From positions 62,001 through 126,000 of the forward strand of contig CAWASE010000014.1 in the NCBI GenBank assembly GCA_963784675.1: a DNA stretch of 64,000 bases, read 5' to 3'. This DNA is from SCTD01 sp963784675 (GTDB taxonomy: Bacteria; Actinomycetota; Actinomycetes; Mycobacteriales; SCTD01). Position 1 is the stretch's first letter. Every line of letters begins with the position of its first letter. The notes below the pieces were generated by a model. That model did not search any database and had not been told where the DNA came from. It saw only the letters and a program-made list of their open reading frames with translations. The position numbers were made by a program, and so were the translations under genes. This document shows, piece after piece, positions 57,435-64,000 of the stretch.

Positions 57435-58652
57435 CTAGCGGTAGGTGCCGGTGTGGCCCAAGGAGTAGCGGCCCGGCTGGGGGAAGACGGCCAGGCCGTG
57501 CGGGCCGCGTCCGACCTTGATCGTCGCGAGCGTCGTCCCGGACGTCGTGTCGACGGCATAGACCTCGGCGTCGTAGCGGCCGGACAGCCACAGCACCTTG
57601 CCGTCGGCGCTGACGCCCCCCATGTCCGGGCTCGCGCCCTTGGGCAGCGTCCACGTCGTGCGCACGGTGAGGGTCGCGACGTCGACGACCGACACGGTGC
57701 CGACGTCGCGGTTGGAGACGTACAGGTCCTTGCTGTCGCGGCTGAAGTAGATGCCGTGCGCGCCGGCCCCGGTCGGCAGGAAGCGCGTCTCGGTGAAAGA
57801 CACCGGGTCGATGACGTGCACCCCGCCGGCCTGCAGGTCGGCGGCCAGGAAGGTGGTGCCGTCCGGGGTCAGCCGCACGTCCTGGGGCATGTTCGCGGCC
57901 TTGAGGTCGAGCGTGCCCAGGAGCGTCCGGGTGGCCACGTCGACCTTGATCATCTTTCCGGCGAACTCGCAGCTGGCGAGGAAGTAGGTGCCGTCGGCGG
58001 AGAAGTCGGCGTGGTTGACGCCCTTGCACCCGGGCACCTCCAGCGAGCTCTGCAGCGCCATCGTCGTGGGGTCGCGGAAGTCGATCCGGCGCAGCCGCTC
58101 GGCCATCACCATCGCCGACTTCCCGTCCGGCGTGAAGTACAGGTTGTACGGCGCCGCGACCGGGACAGGGGTGCCCGCCTTGCCGGTCTTGGGGTCCAGC
58201 GGCGTGAGCGTGTTGCCCTGGTTGTTGTTCACCCACAGGGTCTTCAGGTCATAGGACGGCACGACGTGCTGCGGCAGCCTGCCGACGCGGAAGCTGTCGA
58301 TGACCCGGTAGGTGACCGGGTCGATGACGTCGACGGTGTCGGACTCGGAGTTCGGCACGTAGATGCGGGCCGGGTCGCCGGCCACCGCGGGCGACAGCAG
58401 ACCGACGCGGGCGCCGGCGTAGACGTCGTTGGTCTCCAGCAGCGGCGGCATCCCGGGCAGGTCACCCGGACGCGGCGCGGCCTCGGCGCTCGCCGCCGAC
58501 GAGGGGCTGGGCGACGTGGTGGACGGCGTCGCGTCCGGCGAGGGGCTCTGCGCCGCGGTCGGGGCCGGGTCCGAGCCGGCGCAGGCGGCCAGGGCGAGGC
58601 CGCCGGCGAGCACGAGCGCAGTCATCGTCCGGGTGCGGTTCAGGGGGGTCAC
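57435..58652 (-). CDS. YVTN beta-propeller lipoprotein
   Basis: 405 residues from GTG 58652. Signal peptide with lipobox ALAAC near residue 24, a Ser/Pro/Thr-rich spacer, then repeated ~40-residue beta-propeller blades (ARIYVPNSESDTVDVIDPVTYRV, KDLYVSNRDVGTVSVVDVATLTV, KVLWLSGRYDAEVYAVDTTSGT). Exported, lipid-anchored; such propellers bind ligands or partners, often with no enzyme activity. ATG 58625 is a shorter in-frame start. Confidence 0.87.
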   Translation of the reverse strand: MTPLNRTRTMTALVLAGGLALAACAGSDPAPTAAQSPSPDATPSTTSPSPSSAASAEAAPRPGDLPGMPPLLETNDVYAGARVGLLSPAVAGDPARIYVPNSESDTVDVIDPVTYRVIDSFRVGRLPQHVVPSYDLKTLWVNNNQGNTLTPLDPKTGKAGTPVPVAAPYNLYFTPDGKSAMVMAERLRRIDFRDPTTMALQSSLEVPGCKGVNHADFSADGTYFLASCEFAGKMIKVDVATRTLLGTLDLKAANMPQDVRLTPDGTTFLAADLQAGGVHVIDPVSFTETRFLPTGAGAHGIYFSRDSKDLYVSNRDVGTVSVVDVATLTVRTTWTLPKGASPDMGGVSADGKVLWLSGRYDAEVYAVDTTSGTTLATIKVGRGPHGLAVFPQPGRYSLGHTGTYR

Positions 58653-58734
58653 GGTGGCAGGGCTCCGGGATCGGGTGCGGGGCGGACGACGACGGCCGCG
58701 GGTCAGGAGGGTCGGTCTGGGGGCTGGGGGGGCT

Positions 58735-58782
58735 CTGAGGGCTGGGGTCTGAGGGCTGCTGGGGCCTGAGGGCTGCTGGGGT
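58735..58782 (+). repeat. G-rich tandem repeat, three units of 14-17 nt
   Basis: CTGAGGGCTG(CTG)GGG[T/C] occurs at 58735-58748, 58749-58765 and 58766-58782. With the preceding runs of 5 and 7 G's (from 58718) it gives many GGG tracts on the plus strand, a potential G-quadruplex. It lies between two minus-strand genes. Confidence 0.65.
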
Positions 58783-58793
58783 CGGGATGCGGC

Positions 58794-59606
58794 TCAGACG
58801 GGGAGCAGCGTGCTGGCGGTGACGGCAGTCAGCCCGCGCTGCGCCAGCCCGTCGAGCACGCCCGGAAGAGCGTCGACGGTGCCGCGGTGCCCGAGGTGCA
58901 GGCTGACCACGGACCCGGCCCGGACGGTGGCCAGGACGCGGCTGCGGACCAGGGCAGCCCCCGGATCACGGTAGTCCTCGGGGTCCAGGTCGTACGCCAG
59001 GCTGGTGCGGTAGCCGGCCTGTCCGGCGGCGGCCAGGATCGTCGCGTCGGCCGTCGGGGTGCCGGACGGCCGGAAGAAGCGCCCGGGGGTGCCGGCGACC
59101 TGCGCGAGCGCGTCGCGGCAGCGGGTGATCTCGGCGAGGGTGGCCGCCGGCCCGAGCCGGCGCAGCGCCGGGTGGGTGTAGGTGTGGTTGCCCAGCTCGT
59201 GCCCACCGGCCGCGAGGCGTTCCAGCACCGGCCGGGTGGCCGGGTCGGCCAGCCAGGTGCCGACGGCGAAGACCGTGATCCTGGCGGCGGCAGCCTCGGC
59301 CGCGTCGAGCAGGGCGAGGGCGAGCGACGGGTCACCGTTGCCGTGGAAGGTCAGGGCGACCTGCGAGGTGCCCGTCGGGCCGGTGCCGATCTCGACCGCC
59401 GGTCCGGCCGGCCCTCCCGCGACGGTGGGGACGGGGGAGGACGTGACCGGGGACGTCGAGGCGGGCGGCTCCGGCGCCAGGGCCGCGCCGGTGGGGGACG
59501 AGGTCGGCCGCTGGGTCGTCGGCTGCTCCTTGGCGCAGCCCGCCGTGGCGGCGAGGGCGAGCCCCGCCGCGGTGCGCAGGAACGTCCGTCGCGGGAGGTC
59601 GCTCAC
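58794..59606 (-). CDS. Polysaccharide deacetylase-like Tat lipoprotein with altered active site
   Basis: 270 residues from GTG 59606 (GTG 59615 is also in frame). PRRTFLRTAAGLALAATAGC combines a twin-arginine signal with a lipobox. The NodB fold shows GHELGNHTYTHPALRRLG (metal His pair) and RFFRPSGTPTADATILAAAG, but the first motif reads LTFHGNGDPSLAL where catalytic enzymes have TFDDGP, so the base Asp and metal Asp seem absent. Ends with VVSLHLGHRGTVDALPGVL. Either a divergent enzyme or a binding protein. Confidence 0.82.
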   Translation of the reverse strand: MSDLPRRTFLRTAAGLALAATAGCAKEQPTTQRPTSSPTGAALAPEPPASTSPVTSSPVPTVAGGPAGPAVEIGTGPTGTSQVALTFHGNGDPSLALALLDAAEAAAARITVFAVGTWLADPATRPVLERLAAGGHELGNHTYTHPALRRLGPAATLAEITRCRDALAQVAGTPGRFFRPSGTPTADATILAAAGQAGYRTSLAYDLDPEDYRDPGAALVRSRVLATVRAGSVVSLHLGHRGTVDALPGVLDGLAQRGLTAVTASTLLPV

Positions 59607-59671
59607 GAGGTCCACCGAGGGACGGAGCACAGGCGAGCCACGACCCAGACGGTAGTGGCGCCCGCCCTGCG

Positions 59672-59899
59672 CTAGCCCGGCAGGCCGGAGGCCCGCCACG
59701 CCGACGGGCCGGCGTGCAGGGCACCCCGCAGCCGGGGCACCGACCACAACGGACGCGCGGCCGGCGCTGGCTCGGCGGCGACGACGGCCGCGCGGGCGGC
59801 GACGACGGCCGTCAGCGCCGCCAGCTGCTCAGCGGTGGGGTTGCCGCGGACGATGCTCAGCAACGGTGGCGCGGGCGGCGCGGGCACGGGCTCGGTCAT
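59672..59899 (-). CDS. accE: Acyl-CoA carboxylase epsilon subunit
   Basis: 75 residues. LLSIVRGNPTAEQLAALTAVVAA is the AccE signature, and the C-terminus ends with LWSVPRLRGALHAGPSAWRASGLPG, as in actinobacterial AccE (PccE). Helps assemble the biotin carboxylase and carboxyltransferase subunits. ATG 59899 follows GGAGGA and overlaps the stop of the unknown gene upstream (ATGA). Confidence 0.92.
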   Translation of the reverse strand: MTEPVPAPPAPPLLSIVRGNPTAEQLAALTAVVAARAAVVAAEPAPAARPLWSVPRLRGALHAGPSAWRASGLPG

Positions 59900-60342
59900 G
59901 AATCGTCCTCCGTGTCGTCGTCGTCGAACACCTGGACGGGGACGATCGAGACGCTCCACTCGGGCACCTCGAAGCCGGCAGCCTCCAGCGCGGCGATCAC
60001 CTGCTCACCTGCCTGGTCGACGAGGACCACCGGCTCGCCCACGCCGTCGCCCACGACCGTGGCGTACAGCTGCACGCCGACCGCGTCTGCGTCGTCGGGC
60101 CGGGGCTCGGCGTCGTCGTCCTCGTCGGTGATCCCGAGGACCGCAGAGGCAGCCTCGTGGAAGCCGTCGAAGGCGGTGTCGAAGACCTCTTCGGCCAGCC
60201 CGAGGCCGGGCTGCTCCACGGCGCGGTCGGGGTCGTCGGGATGGGCGTCGGCAGCGGCGACGACGCCCGCCGCCCAGCCGTCGAGCGCCTCGTGCAGGGC
60301 GAGCACGGCGACGGCGAGCGCGTCGCGATCGGTGGTGGCCAT
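59896..60342 (-). CDS. Acidic protein of unknown function between accD and accE
   Basis: 148 residues, rich in Asp, Ala and Val, no signal peptide. I recognise no domain. The first half looks helical (DALAVAVLALHEALDGWAAGVVAA), the second beta-rich (VQLYATVVGDGVGEPVVLVDQAGEQVIAALEAAGFEVPEWSVSIVPVQVFDDD). It lies in an operon with accD upstream and overlaps accE, so a role tied to acyl-CoA carboxylase is a fair inference. Its start is preceded by a five-codon minigene formed by a 17-bp duplication. Confidence 0.7.
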   Translation of the reverse strand: MATTDRDALAVAVLALHEALDGWAAGVVAAADAHPDDPDRAVEQPGLGLAEEVFDTAFDGFHEAASAVLGITDEDDDAEPRPDDADAVGVQLYATVVGDGVGEPVVLVDQAGEQVIAALEAAGFEVPEWSVSIVPVQVFDDDDTEDDS

Positions 60343-60359
60343 CAGTCGGTGGTGGTCAT
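60326..60359 (-). repeat. 17-bp imperfect direct duplication at the start of the unknown gene
   Basis: On the minus strand ATGACCACCACCGACTG is followed directly by ATGGCCACCACCGATCG (14 of 17 identical). The first copy overlaps the accD stop (CTGATGA) and encodes only MTTTD before a TGA that overlaps the second ATG (TGATG). Confidence 0.7.
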
Positions 60360-61987
60360 CAGAGCGGGATGTTCCCGTGCTTCTTGGCCGGCAGCGTCTG
60401 GCGCTTGGTCTGCAGCAGCCGCAGCGCCTTGGCGACCTCCTGGCGGGTCTGCGACGGCTCGATGACGGCGTCGACGAAGCCCCGCTCGGCGGCGATGTAG
60501 GGCGTCGCGAAGGTGTCCTCGTACTGCTGGATGAACTCCGCGCGGGTGGCGTCGGGGTCCGCGGACGCCGCGATCTCCTTGCGCCGGATGATGTTGACGG
60601 CCCCCTGCGCGCCGACGACGGCGACCTGGGCGGTGGGCCAGGCGAGGTTGACGTCGGCCCCGAGGTGCTTGGAGCCCATGACGACGTAGGCGCCGCCGTA
60701 GGCCTTGCGGGTGATGACGGTGATCTTCGGGACGGTGGCCTCGGAGTAGGCGTAGAGCAGCTTCGCGCCGCGCCGGATGATGCCGGCGTGCTCCTGACCG
60801 ACGCCGGGCAGGAAGCCGGGCACGTCGCAGAAGGTCAGGATCGGGATGTTGAAGGCGTCGCAGGTGCGCACGAAGCGGGCGGCCTTCTCGCTGGCGTCGA
60901 TGTCCAGCGTGCCGGCGAACTGCATCGGGTTGTTGCCGACGACCCCGACGCTGCGGCCCTCGATGCGTCCGAAGCCGACGACGATCGACTGCGCCCAGAG
61001 CTGCTGGACCTCCAGGAAGTCGCCGTCGTCCAGCACCGCCTCGATGACGGTGTGCATGTCGTAGGGCGCGTTGTTGCTGTCCGGGATGAGCGTGTCGAGC
61101 TCGGTCAGCGGCTCCTCGGCCAGGGCGTCCCCGGCCTCGAAGCGCGGCACCTCGGACAGGTTGTTGCTGGGCAGGAACGACAGCAGCGCCTTGGCGACCT
61201 CGAGGGCTTCCTGCTCGTCGGCGCTCATGAAGTGCGCGACGCCGCTCTTGCTGTTGTGGGCCCGCGCGCCGCCGAGGTCCTCGATGCTGATGTCTTCGCC
61301 GGTGACGGTCTTGATGACGTCCGGGCCGGTGATCATCATGGCGCTGGCCTGGTCGACCATGAGGTTGAAGTCGGTGAGCGCCGGGCTGTAGACGTGCCCG
61401 CCGGCGCAGCTGCCCAGGATCAGGCTGATCTGCGGCACGACGCCGGAGGCCATCACGTTGCGGTAGAAGATGTCGCCGTACAGCGCCAGACCCATGATCC
61501 CTTCCTGGATCCGGGCGCCCGAGCCCTCGTTGATGCCGACCACCGGGCAGCCGGTCTTCAGGGCGAGGTCCATCACCTTGACGATCTTCTCGCCGTAGAC
61601 CTCGCCGAGCGCCCCGCCGAACACGGTCGCGTCCTGGCTGAAGATGCAGACCGGCCGGCCGTCGACGGTGCCGAAGCCGGTGATGACGCCGTCGCCCGTC
61701 GGCCGGTTCTTGTCCAGCCCGAAGTCGCGGGCCCGGTGGCGCGACAGCGCGTCGGTCTCGGTGAAGCTGCCGGCGTCCAGGAACGACTCGATCCGCTCGC
61801 GGGCCGTCTGCTTGCCGAGGTCGCGACGCTTGGCCAGGGCCGCCTCGGAGCCGGCGTGCAGCGCCTCCTCGTTGCGCCGGCGCAGCTCGGCGAGCTTGCC
61901 GGCGGTGGTGTGCAGGTCCGCGTCCGGCGGCGCACCGCCGTCGACGGGTGCGGGCTCGAGGGGTGCGGAGGCGGCAGCGGCGGTCAC
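60359..61987 (-). CDS. accD: Acyl-CoA (propionyl/acetyl-CoA) carboxylase beta subunit
   Basis: 542 residues, biotin-dependent carboxyltransferase. N-terminal domain FLDAGSFTETDALSRHRARDFG, INEGSGARIQEGIMGL and LGSCAGGHVYSPALTDFNLMV (acyl-CoA oxyanion Gly pair); C-terminal domain CDVPGFLPGVGQEHAGIIRRGAKLLYAYSEATVPKITVITRKAYGGAYVVM. It has Asp in the specificity loop context of propionyl-type enzymes by overall resemblance to AccD5/PccB, so methylmalonyl-CoA is the likely main product. GTG 61987 is leaderless. Confidence 0.95.
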   Translation of the reverse strand: MTAAAASAPLEPAPVDGGAPPDADLHTTAGKLAELRRRNEEALHAGSEAALAKRRDLGKQTARERIESFLDAGSFTETDALSRHRARDFGLDKNRPTGDGVITGFGTVDGRPVCIFSQDATVFGGALGEVYGEKIVKVMDLALKTGCPVVGINEGSGARIQEGIMGLALYGDIFYRNVMASGVVPQISLILGSCAGGHVYSPALTDFNLMVDQASAMMITGPDVIKTVTGEDISIEDLGGARAHNSKSGVAHFMSADEQEALEVAKALLSFLPSNNLSEVPRFEAGDALAEEPLTELDTLIPDSNNAPYDMHTVIEAVLDDGDFLEVQQLWAQSIVVGFGRIEGRSVGVVGNNPMQFAGTLDIDASEKAARFVRTCDAFNIPILTFCDVPGFLPGVGQEHAGIIRRGAKLLYAYSEATVPKITVITRKAYGGAYVVMGSKHLGADVNLAWPTAQVAVVGAQGAVNIIRRKEIAASADPDATRAEFIQQYEDTFATPYIAAERGFVDAVIEPSQTRQEVAKALRLLQTKRQTLPAKKHGNIPL

Positions 61988-61994
61988 GGGACGC

Positions 61995-62000
61995 AGGCTA
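61995..62000 (-). promoter_or_regulatory. Leaderless -10 box TAGCCT for accD
   Basis: TAGCCT, 7 nt, GTG 61987. Confidence 0.6.
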
Positions 62001-62030
62001 CCGAGGTGGTGGCCGGCTGCCGGCGGCGGG

Positions 62031-62036
62031 CAGACT
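62031..62036 (+). promoter_or_regulatory. Leaderless-type -10 box CAGACT for birA
   Basis: CAGACT, 6 nt, GTG 62043. Confidence 0.5.
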
Positions 62037-62042
62037 GGACCC

Positions 62043-62819
62043 GTGACGGGACCTGTGTACGACGACCTGGACCGGCCGCCGCTCGGCGCGGTCTCGCTGC
62101 TGCGGGCGCTCGCGCGCGACGGCTGGCGCGTCGAGGTCGTGGACGAGGTGGGCTCGACCAACGCGGTCGTGGCGGCGCGTGCCGCCGCCGGTGAGCCCGC
62201 CGGGCTGGTCGTCGTCGCCGAGAGCCAGACGCAGGGGCGTGGCCGGCTGGACCGCACCTGGGTCTCACCGCCGCGGGCCGGGCTGACGGCGTCGGTGCTG
62301 GTGCGGCCGGACCTGCCGGCGCCGCTGCTGCCCTGGCTGCCGCTCTGGACCGGCCTGGCTGTCGCGACCGCGTTGCGCGACGCCGCCGAGCTGCCGGCCG
62401 AGCTGAAGTGGCCCAACGACGTCCTGGTCGCCGGCAAGAAGGTGTGCGGCGTGCTGGCCGAGCTGGCCGGGCCCGGGGCGGCCGTGCTGGGGTTCGGCCT
62501 GAACGTCACGACGCGCGCCGCCGAGCTGCCGGTCGACACCGCGAGCTCGCTACAGCTGCTCGGCGCGACCGTCACCGACCGGGCCACCTTGCTGAAGGTG
62601 GTCCTGCGCGCCCTGCGCCGGACGCTGGCGGATCCCGACGCCGCGTGCCTGCAGTACCGCGAGGCGTGCAGCACCGTCGGCGCGAAGGTGCGCCTGGACC
62701 TGCCGGGCGGGACGTCGGTCACCGGCACCGCCGAGGCGGTCGACGACGGTGGGCGGCTCGTCGTGGACGGGACCGCCTACGGCGCAGGCGACGTGGTGCA
62801 CCTGCGACCGATGGGCTGA
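62043..62819 (+). CDS. birA: Biotin-[acetyl-CoA carboxylase] ligase
   Basis: 258 residues, no N-terminal DNA-binding domain, so the ligase-only class. VVDEVGSTNAVVAARAA, VVAESQTQGRGRLDRTWVSPPRAGLTAS (biotinyl-AMP loop), ELKWPNDVLVAGKKVCGVLAEL and GFGLNVTT are the family motifs. It biotinylates AccA. Divergent from accD with 55 bp between start codons and leaderless boxes on both sides. Confidence 0.95.
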   Translation: MTGPVYDDLDRPPLGAVSLLRALARDGWRVEVVDEVGSTNAVVAARAAAGEPAGLVVVAESQTQGRGRLDRTWVSPPRAGLTASVLVRPDLPAPLLPWLPLWTGLAVATALRDAAELPAELKWPNDVLVAGKKVCGVLAELAGPGAAVLGFGLNVTTRAAELPVDTASSLQLLGATVTDRATLLKVVLRALRRTLADPDAACLQYREACSTVGAKVRLDLPGGTSVTGTAEAVDDGGRLVVDGTAYGAGDVVHLRPMG

Positions 62820-62832
62820 GCCGCGGCAGGGA

Positions 62833-63102
62833 TCAGCTCGGCGGCGGCGGCTCGTACGGCGGCCAGTCGCCCTGCGGCGGGGTGATGCGGTCGAAGTGCC
62901 GGTTCACGCCCCGCGCCCCGGAACGCTCGCCCGGCCCGCCGGCGTTCACGCCGAAGCCGCTGGCGACAGCGACGACGCCCGCCAGGCCGACCAGCAGGGC
63001 CGCCGGCAGCCCGGGCGGGAGCACGGTGGCGGCCAGCACGAACAGCACCGCCGCGGTCAGGCGCAGCAGCAGATACGTGCGCACCCGGGAGCGTCCTGCC
63101 AT
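62833..63102 (-). CDS. Small two-helix membrane protein
   Basis: 89 residues. A basic N-terminus (MAGRSRVRTYLLLRL) leads into two hydrophobic segments (LTAAVLFVLAATVLPPGLPAALLVGLAGVVAVASGFGV) and a hydrophilic, Pro-rich tail ending PYEPPPPS. No family recognised. TAGCGT (63111-63116) lies 8 nt before ATG 63102, nearly leaderless. Divergent from the cyclase gene by 65 bp. Confidence 0.7.
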   Translation of the reverse strand: MAGRSRVRTYLLLRLTAAVLFVLAATVLPPGLPAALLVGLAGVVAVASGFGVNAGGPGERSGARGVNRHFDRITPPQGDWPPYEPPPPS

Positions 63103-63110
63103 GTGCTCAG

Positions 63111-63116
63111 ACGCTA
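63111..63116 (-). promoter_or_regulatory. -10 box TAGCGT for the small membrane protein gene
   Basis: TAGCGT, 8 nt, ATG 63102. Confidence 0.45.
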
Positions 63117-63155
63117 CGCCCCGCGGCCGGTCTCGGCGCGTCCGTCGGTCGCCGT

Positions 63156-63161
63156 TAGCCT
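63156..63161 (+). promoter_or_regulatory. Leaderless -10 box TAGCCT for the adenylate cyclase gene
   Basis: TAGCCT, 6 nt, GTG 63168. Confidence 0.6.
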
Positions 63162-63167
63162 GGGCCG

Positions 63168-64000
63168 GTGAGCGACGCGGGGGCGGGACCGCCCGAGCCC
63201 GGCCCGGCTGACCGTGGCGCCCTGCTGGAGGAGCTGCTGCTCGGGGCTGCCTGCCAGTACACCGGCGACGAGGTGGCCGCGGCCGTCGGCGTGAGCGAAC
63301 CCGCAGCGCGTTCGCTGTGGAACGCGATGGGCTTCGCCGAGGCCCCGCCCGGCGAGCACGCCTTCACCGAGCGCGACGTCGACTCGCTGCGCGCGGCCAT
63401 CGCGCTGCGGGACAGCGGGGTCGTGTCCGGGGACGTCCTGGTGGTCCTCGCCCGCTCGATGGGCCAGGGGCTGGCCCGCATGGCCGAGGCGCAGGTCGAC
63501 GTGCTCCGCGACCTCTCGCACGGGATGACCATCGACGAGGCGACGCAGGCGGCGGCCGAGGGCATCTCGGAGGTGCTGCCGAAGCTGGAGACCATCCTGG
63601 TCCACATCTGGCGGCGGCAGTTCGCGGCCGCGACCGCGCGGGCGCTGGTGGCGGCCGGCAGCGAGGACGGGCACGCCGAGCGGGCGGTCGGCTTCGTCGA
63701 CATCGTCGACTTCACCCGCTCGACCCGCATCTGGGACGCCAGCACGCTGGAGCGCACGCTCGAGCGCTTCGAGAGCCAGACGAGCCTGCGGGTCACCGCC
63801 GTGGGAGGCCAGGTGGTCAAGACGCTCGGCGACGCCGTCCTCTACGTCACCGACGACCCGGCGACCGCGGTCGAGGTGGCGCTGCAGACCATCGAGGCCC
63901 ACGCCCAGGACGACGAGCTGCCGGACGTCCGCGCCGGCGTCGCTCTCGGCCCGCTGCTGTCGCGGCTCGGCGACGTCTTCGGCCAACCGGTGAACATCGC
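63168..64000 (+). CDS. cya: Class III adenylate cyclase, partial (runs off the window)
   Basis: First 277 residues. An N-terminal helical regulatory region (LLEELLLGAACQYTGDEVAAAVGVS... RSLWNAMGFAE) resembles the one in Streptomyces Cya. The cyclase domain begins near residue 170: AVGFVDIVDFTRSTRIWD (first metal Asp), GGQVVKTLGDAVLYVTDDP (Lys and second Asp) and RAGVALGPLLSRLGDVFGQPVN. Makes cAMP from ATP. GTG 63168 is the leaderless start. Neighbourhood with birA and acc genes also matches Streptomyces. Confidence 0.88.
   Translation, partial: MSDAGAGPPEPGPADRGALLEELLLGAACQYTGDEVAAAVGVSEPAARSLWNAMGFAEAPPGEHAFTERDVDSLRAAIALRDSGVVSGDVLVVLARSMGQGLARMAEAQVDVLRDLSHGMTIDEATQAAAEGISEVLPKLETILVHIWRRQFAAATARALVAAGSEDGHAERAVGFVDIVDFTRSTRIWDASTLERTLERFESQTSLRVTAVGGQVVKTLGDAVLYVTDDPATAVEVALQTIEAHAQDDELPDVRAGVALGPLLSRLGDVFGQPVNI

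Overview
The window is very GC-rich (third codon positions almost always G or C) and carries a conserved actinobacterial core gene set: monomeric NADP isocitrate dehydrogenase, a PerM-like membrane protein next to sucCD and purNH, an accD/accE/birA/cya cluster, DUF2505, DUF3017 and SCO4848-like proteins, and an AccA with fused biotin carboxylase and carrier domains. It is chromosomal DNA of a high-GC Actinomycete, perhaps near Frankiales/Geodermatophilales (inference). I see no tRNA, rRNA, insertion sequence, prophage, CRISPR array or plasmid backbone.

Layout. 0-3 kb: a PIG-L deacetylase, a lipoprotein and a surface phosphoesterase. 3-7 kb: pcrA/uvrD1 and a membrane-GntR regulator with an inverted-repeat operator. 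7-15 kb: M23 peptidase, lipase, an AccD3-like carboxyltransferase divergent from a B12-binding mutase subunit, nitroreductase, CocE-type hydrolase and a DinB-pentapeptide-DinB fusion. 15-22 kb: sucCD, perM, purN-purH and an MfpA-like pentapeptide protein, the same backbone as uvrD1-M23-sucCD-perM-purNH in mycobacteria but with the 7-kb block inserted. 22-31 kb: SIMPL protein, methyltransferase, folD, FHA-LuxR regulator, DUF3017, mdh-icd, a CNNM/CorC protein and two DUF2505 proteins. 31-38 kb: geranylgeranyl-reductase-like protein, trpS, a 2'-5' RNA ligase-like protein, YihY, thiolase, DD-carboxypeptidase and an SCO4848-like protein. 38-48 kb: sdhCDAB, a Ser/Thr kinase, the large subunit of methylmalonyl-CoA mutase and an SNF2 helicase. 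48-55 kb: YbdK-like ligase, M20 amidohydrolase, GNAT, AIG2-like, LpdA-like and Zn-alcohol dehydrogenase genes. 55-64 kb: accA, a 2Fe-2S protein, YVTN and deacetylase lipoproteins, accE, an unknown gene, accD, birA, a small membrane protein and the start of an adenylate cyclase.

The genes tie together around central carbon metabolism. The TCA steps sucCD, mdh, icd and sdhCDAB are all present. Propionyl/acetyl-CoA carboxylase (accA, accD, accE, activated by birA) and methylmalonyl-CoA mutase (large and small subunits 33 kb apart) feed succinyl-CoA into that cycle. Purine synthesis (purN, purH) is linked to one-carbon metabolism (folD).

Two themes run through the window. First, at least seven genes, including the normally essential sdhA and folD, are broken by one- or two-base indels while coding sequence continues cleanly in the next frame; this looks like consensus error in the assembly rather than gene decay. 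Second, many genes start 6-8 nt after a TANNNT-like -10 box, meaning leaderless mRNAs. In two cases the leaderless start begins a 17-19 codon leader peptide whose stop overlaps the start of the main gene (CNNM/CorC and methylmalonyl-CoA mutase). These leader peptides, the regulator with its operator, and the DinB-pentapeptide-DinB fusion are the best candidates for new biology.
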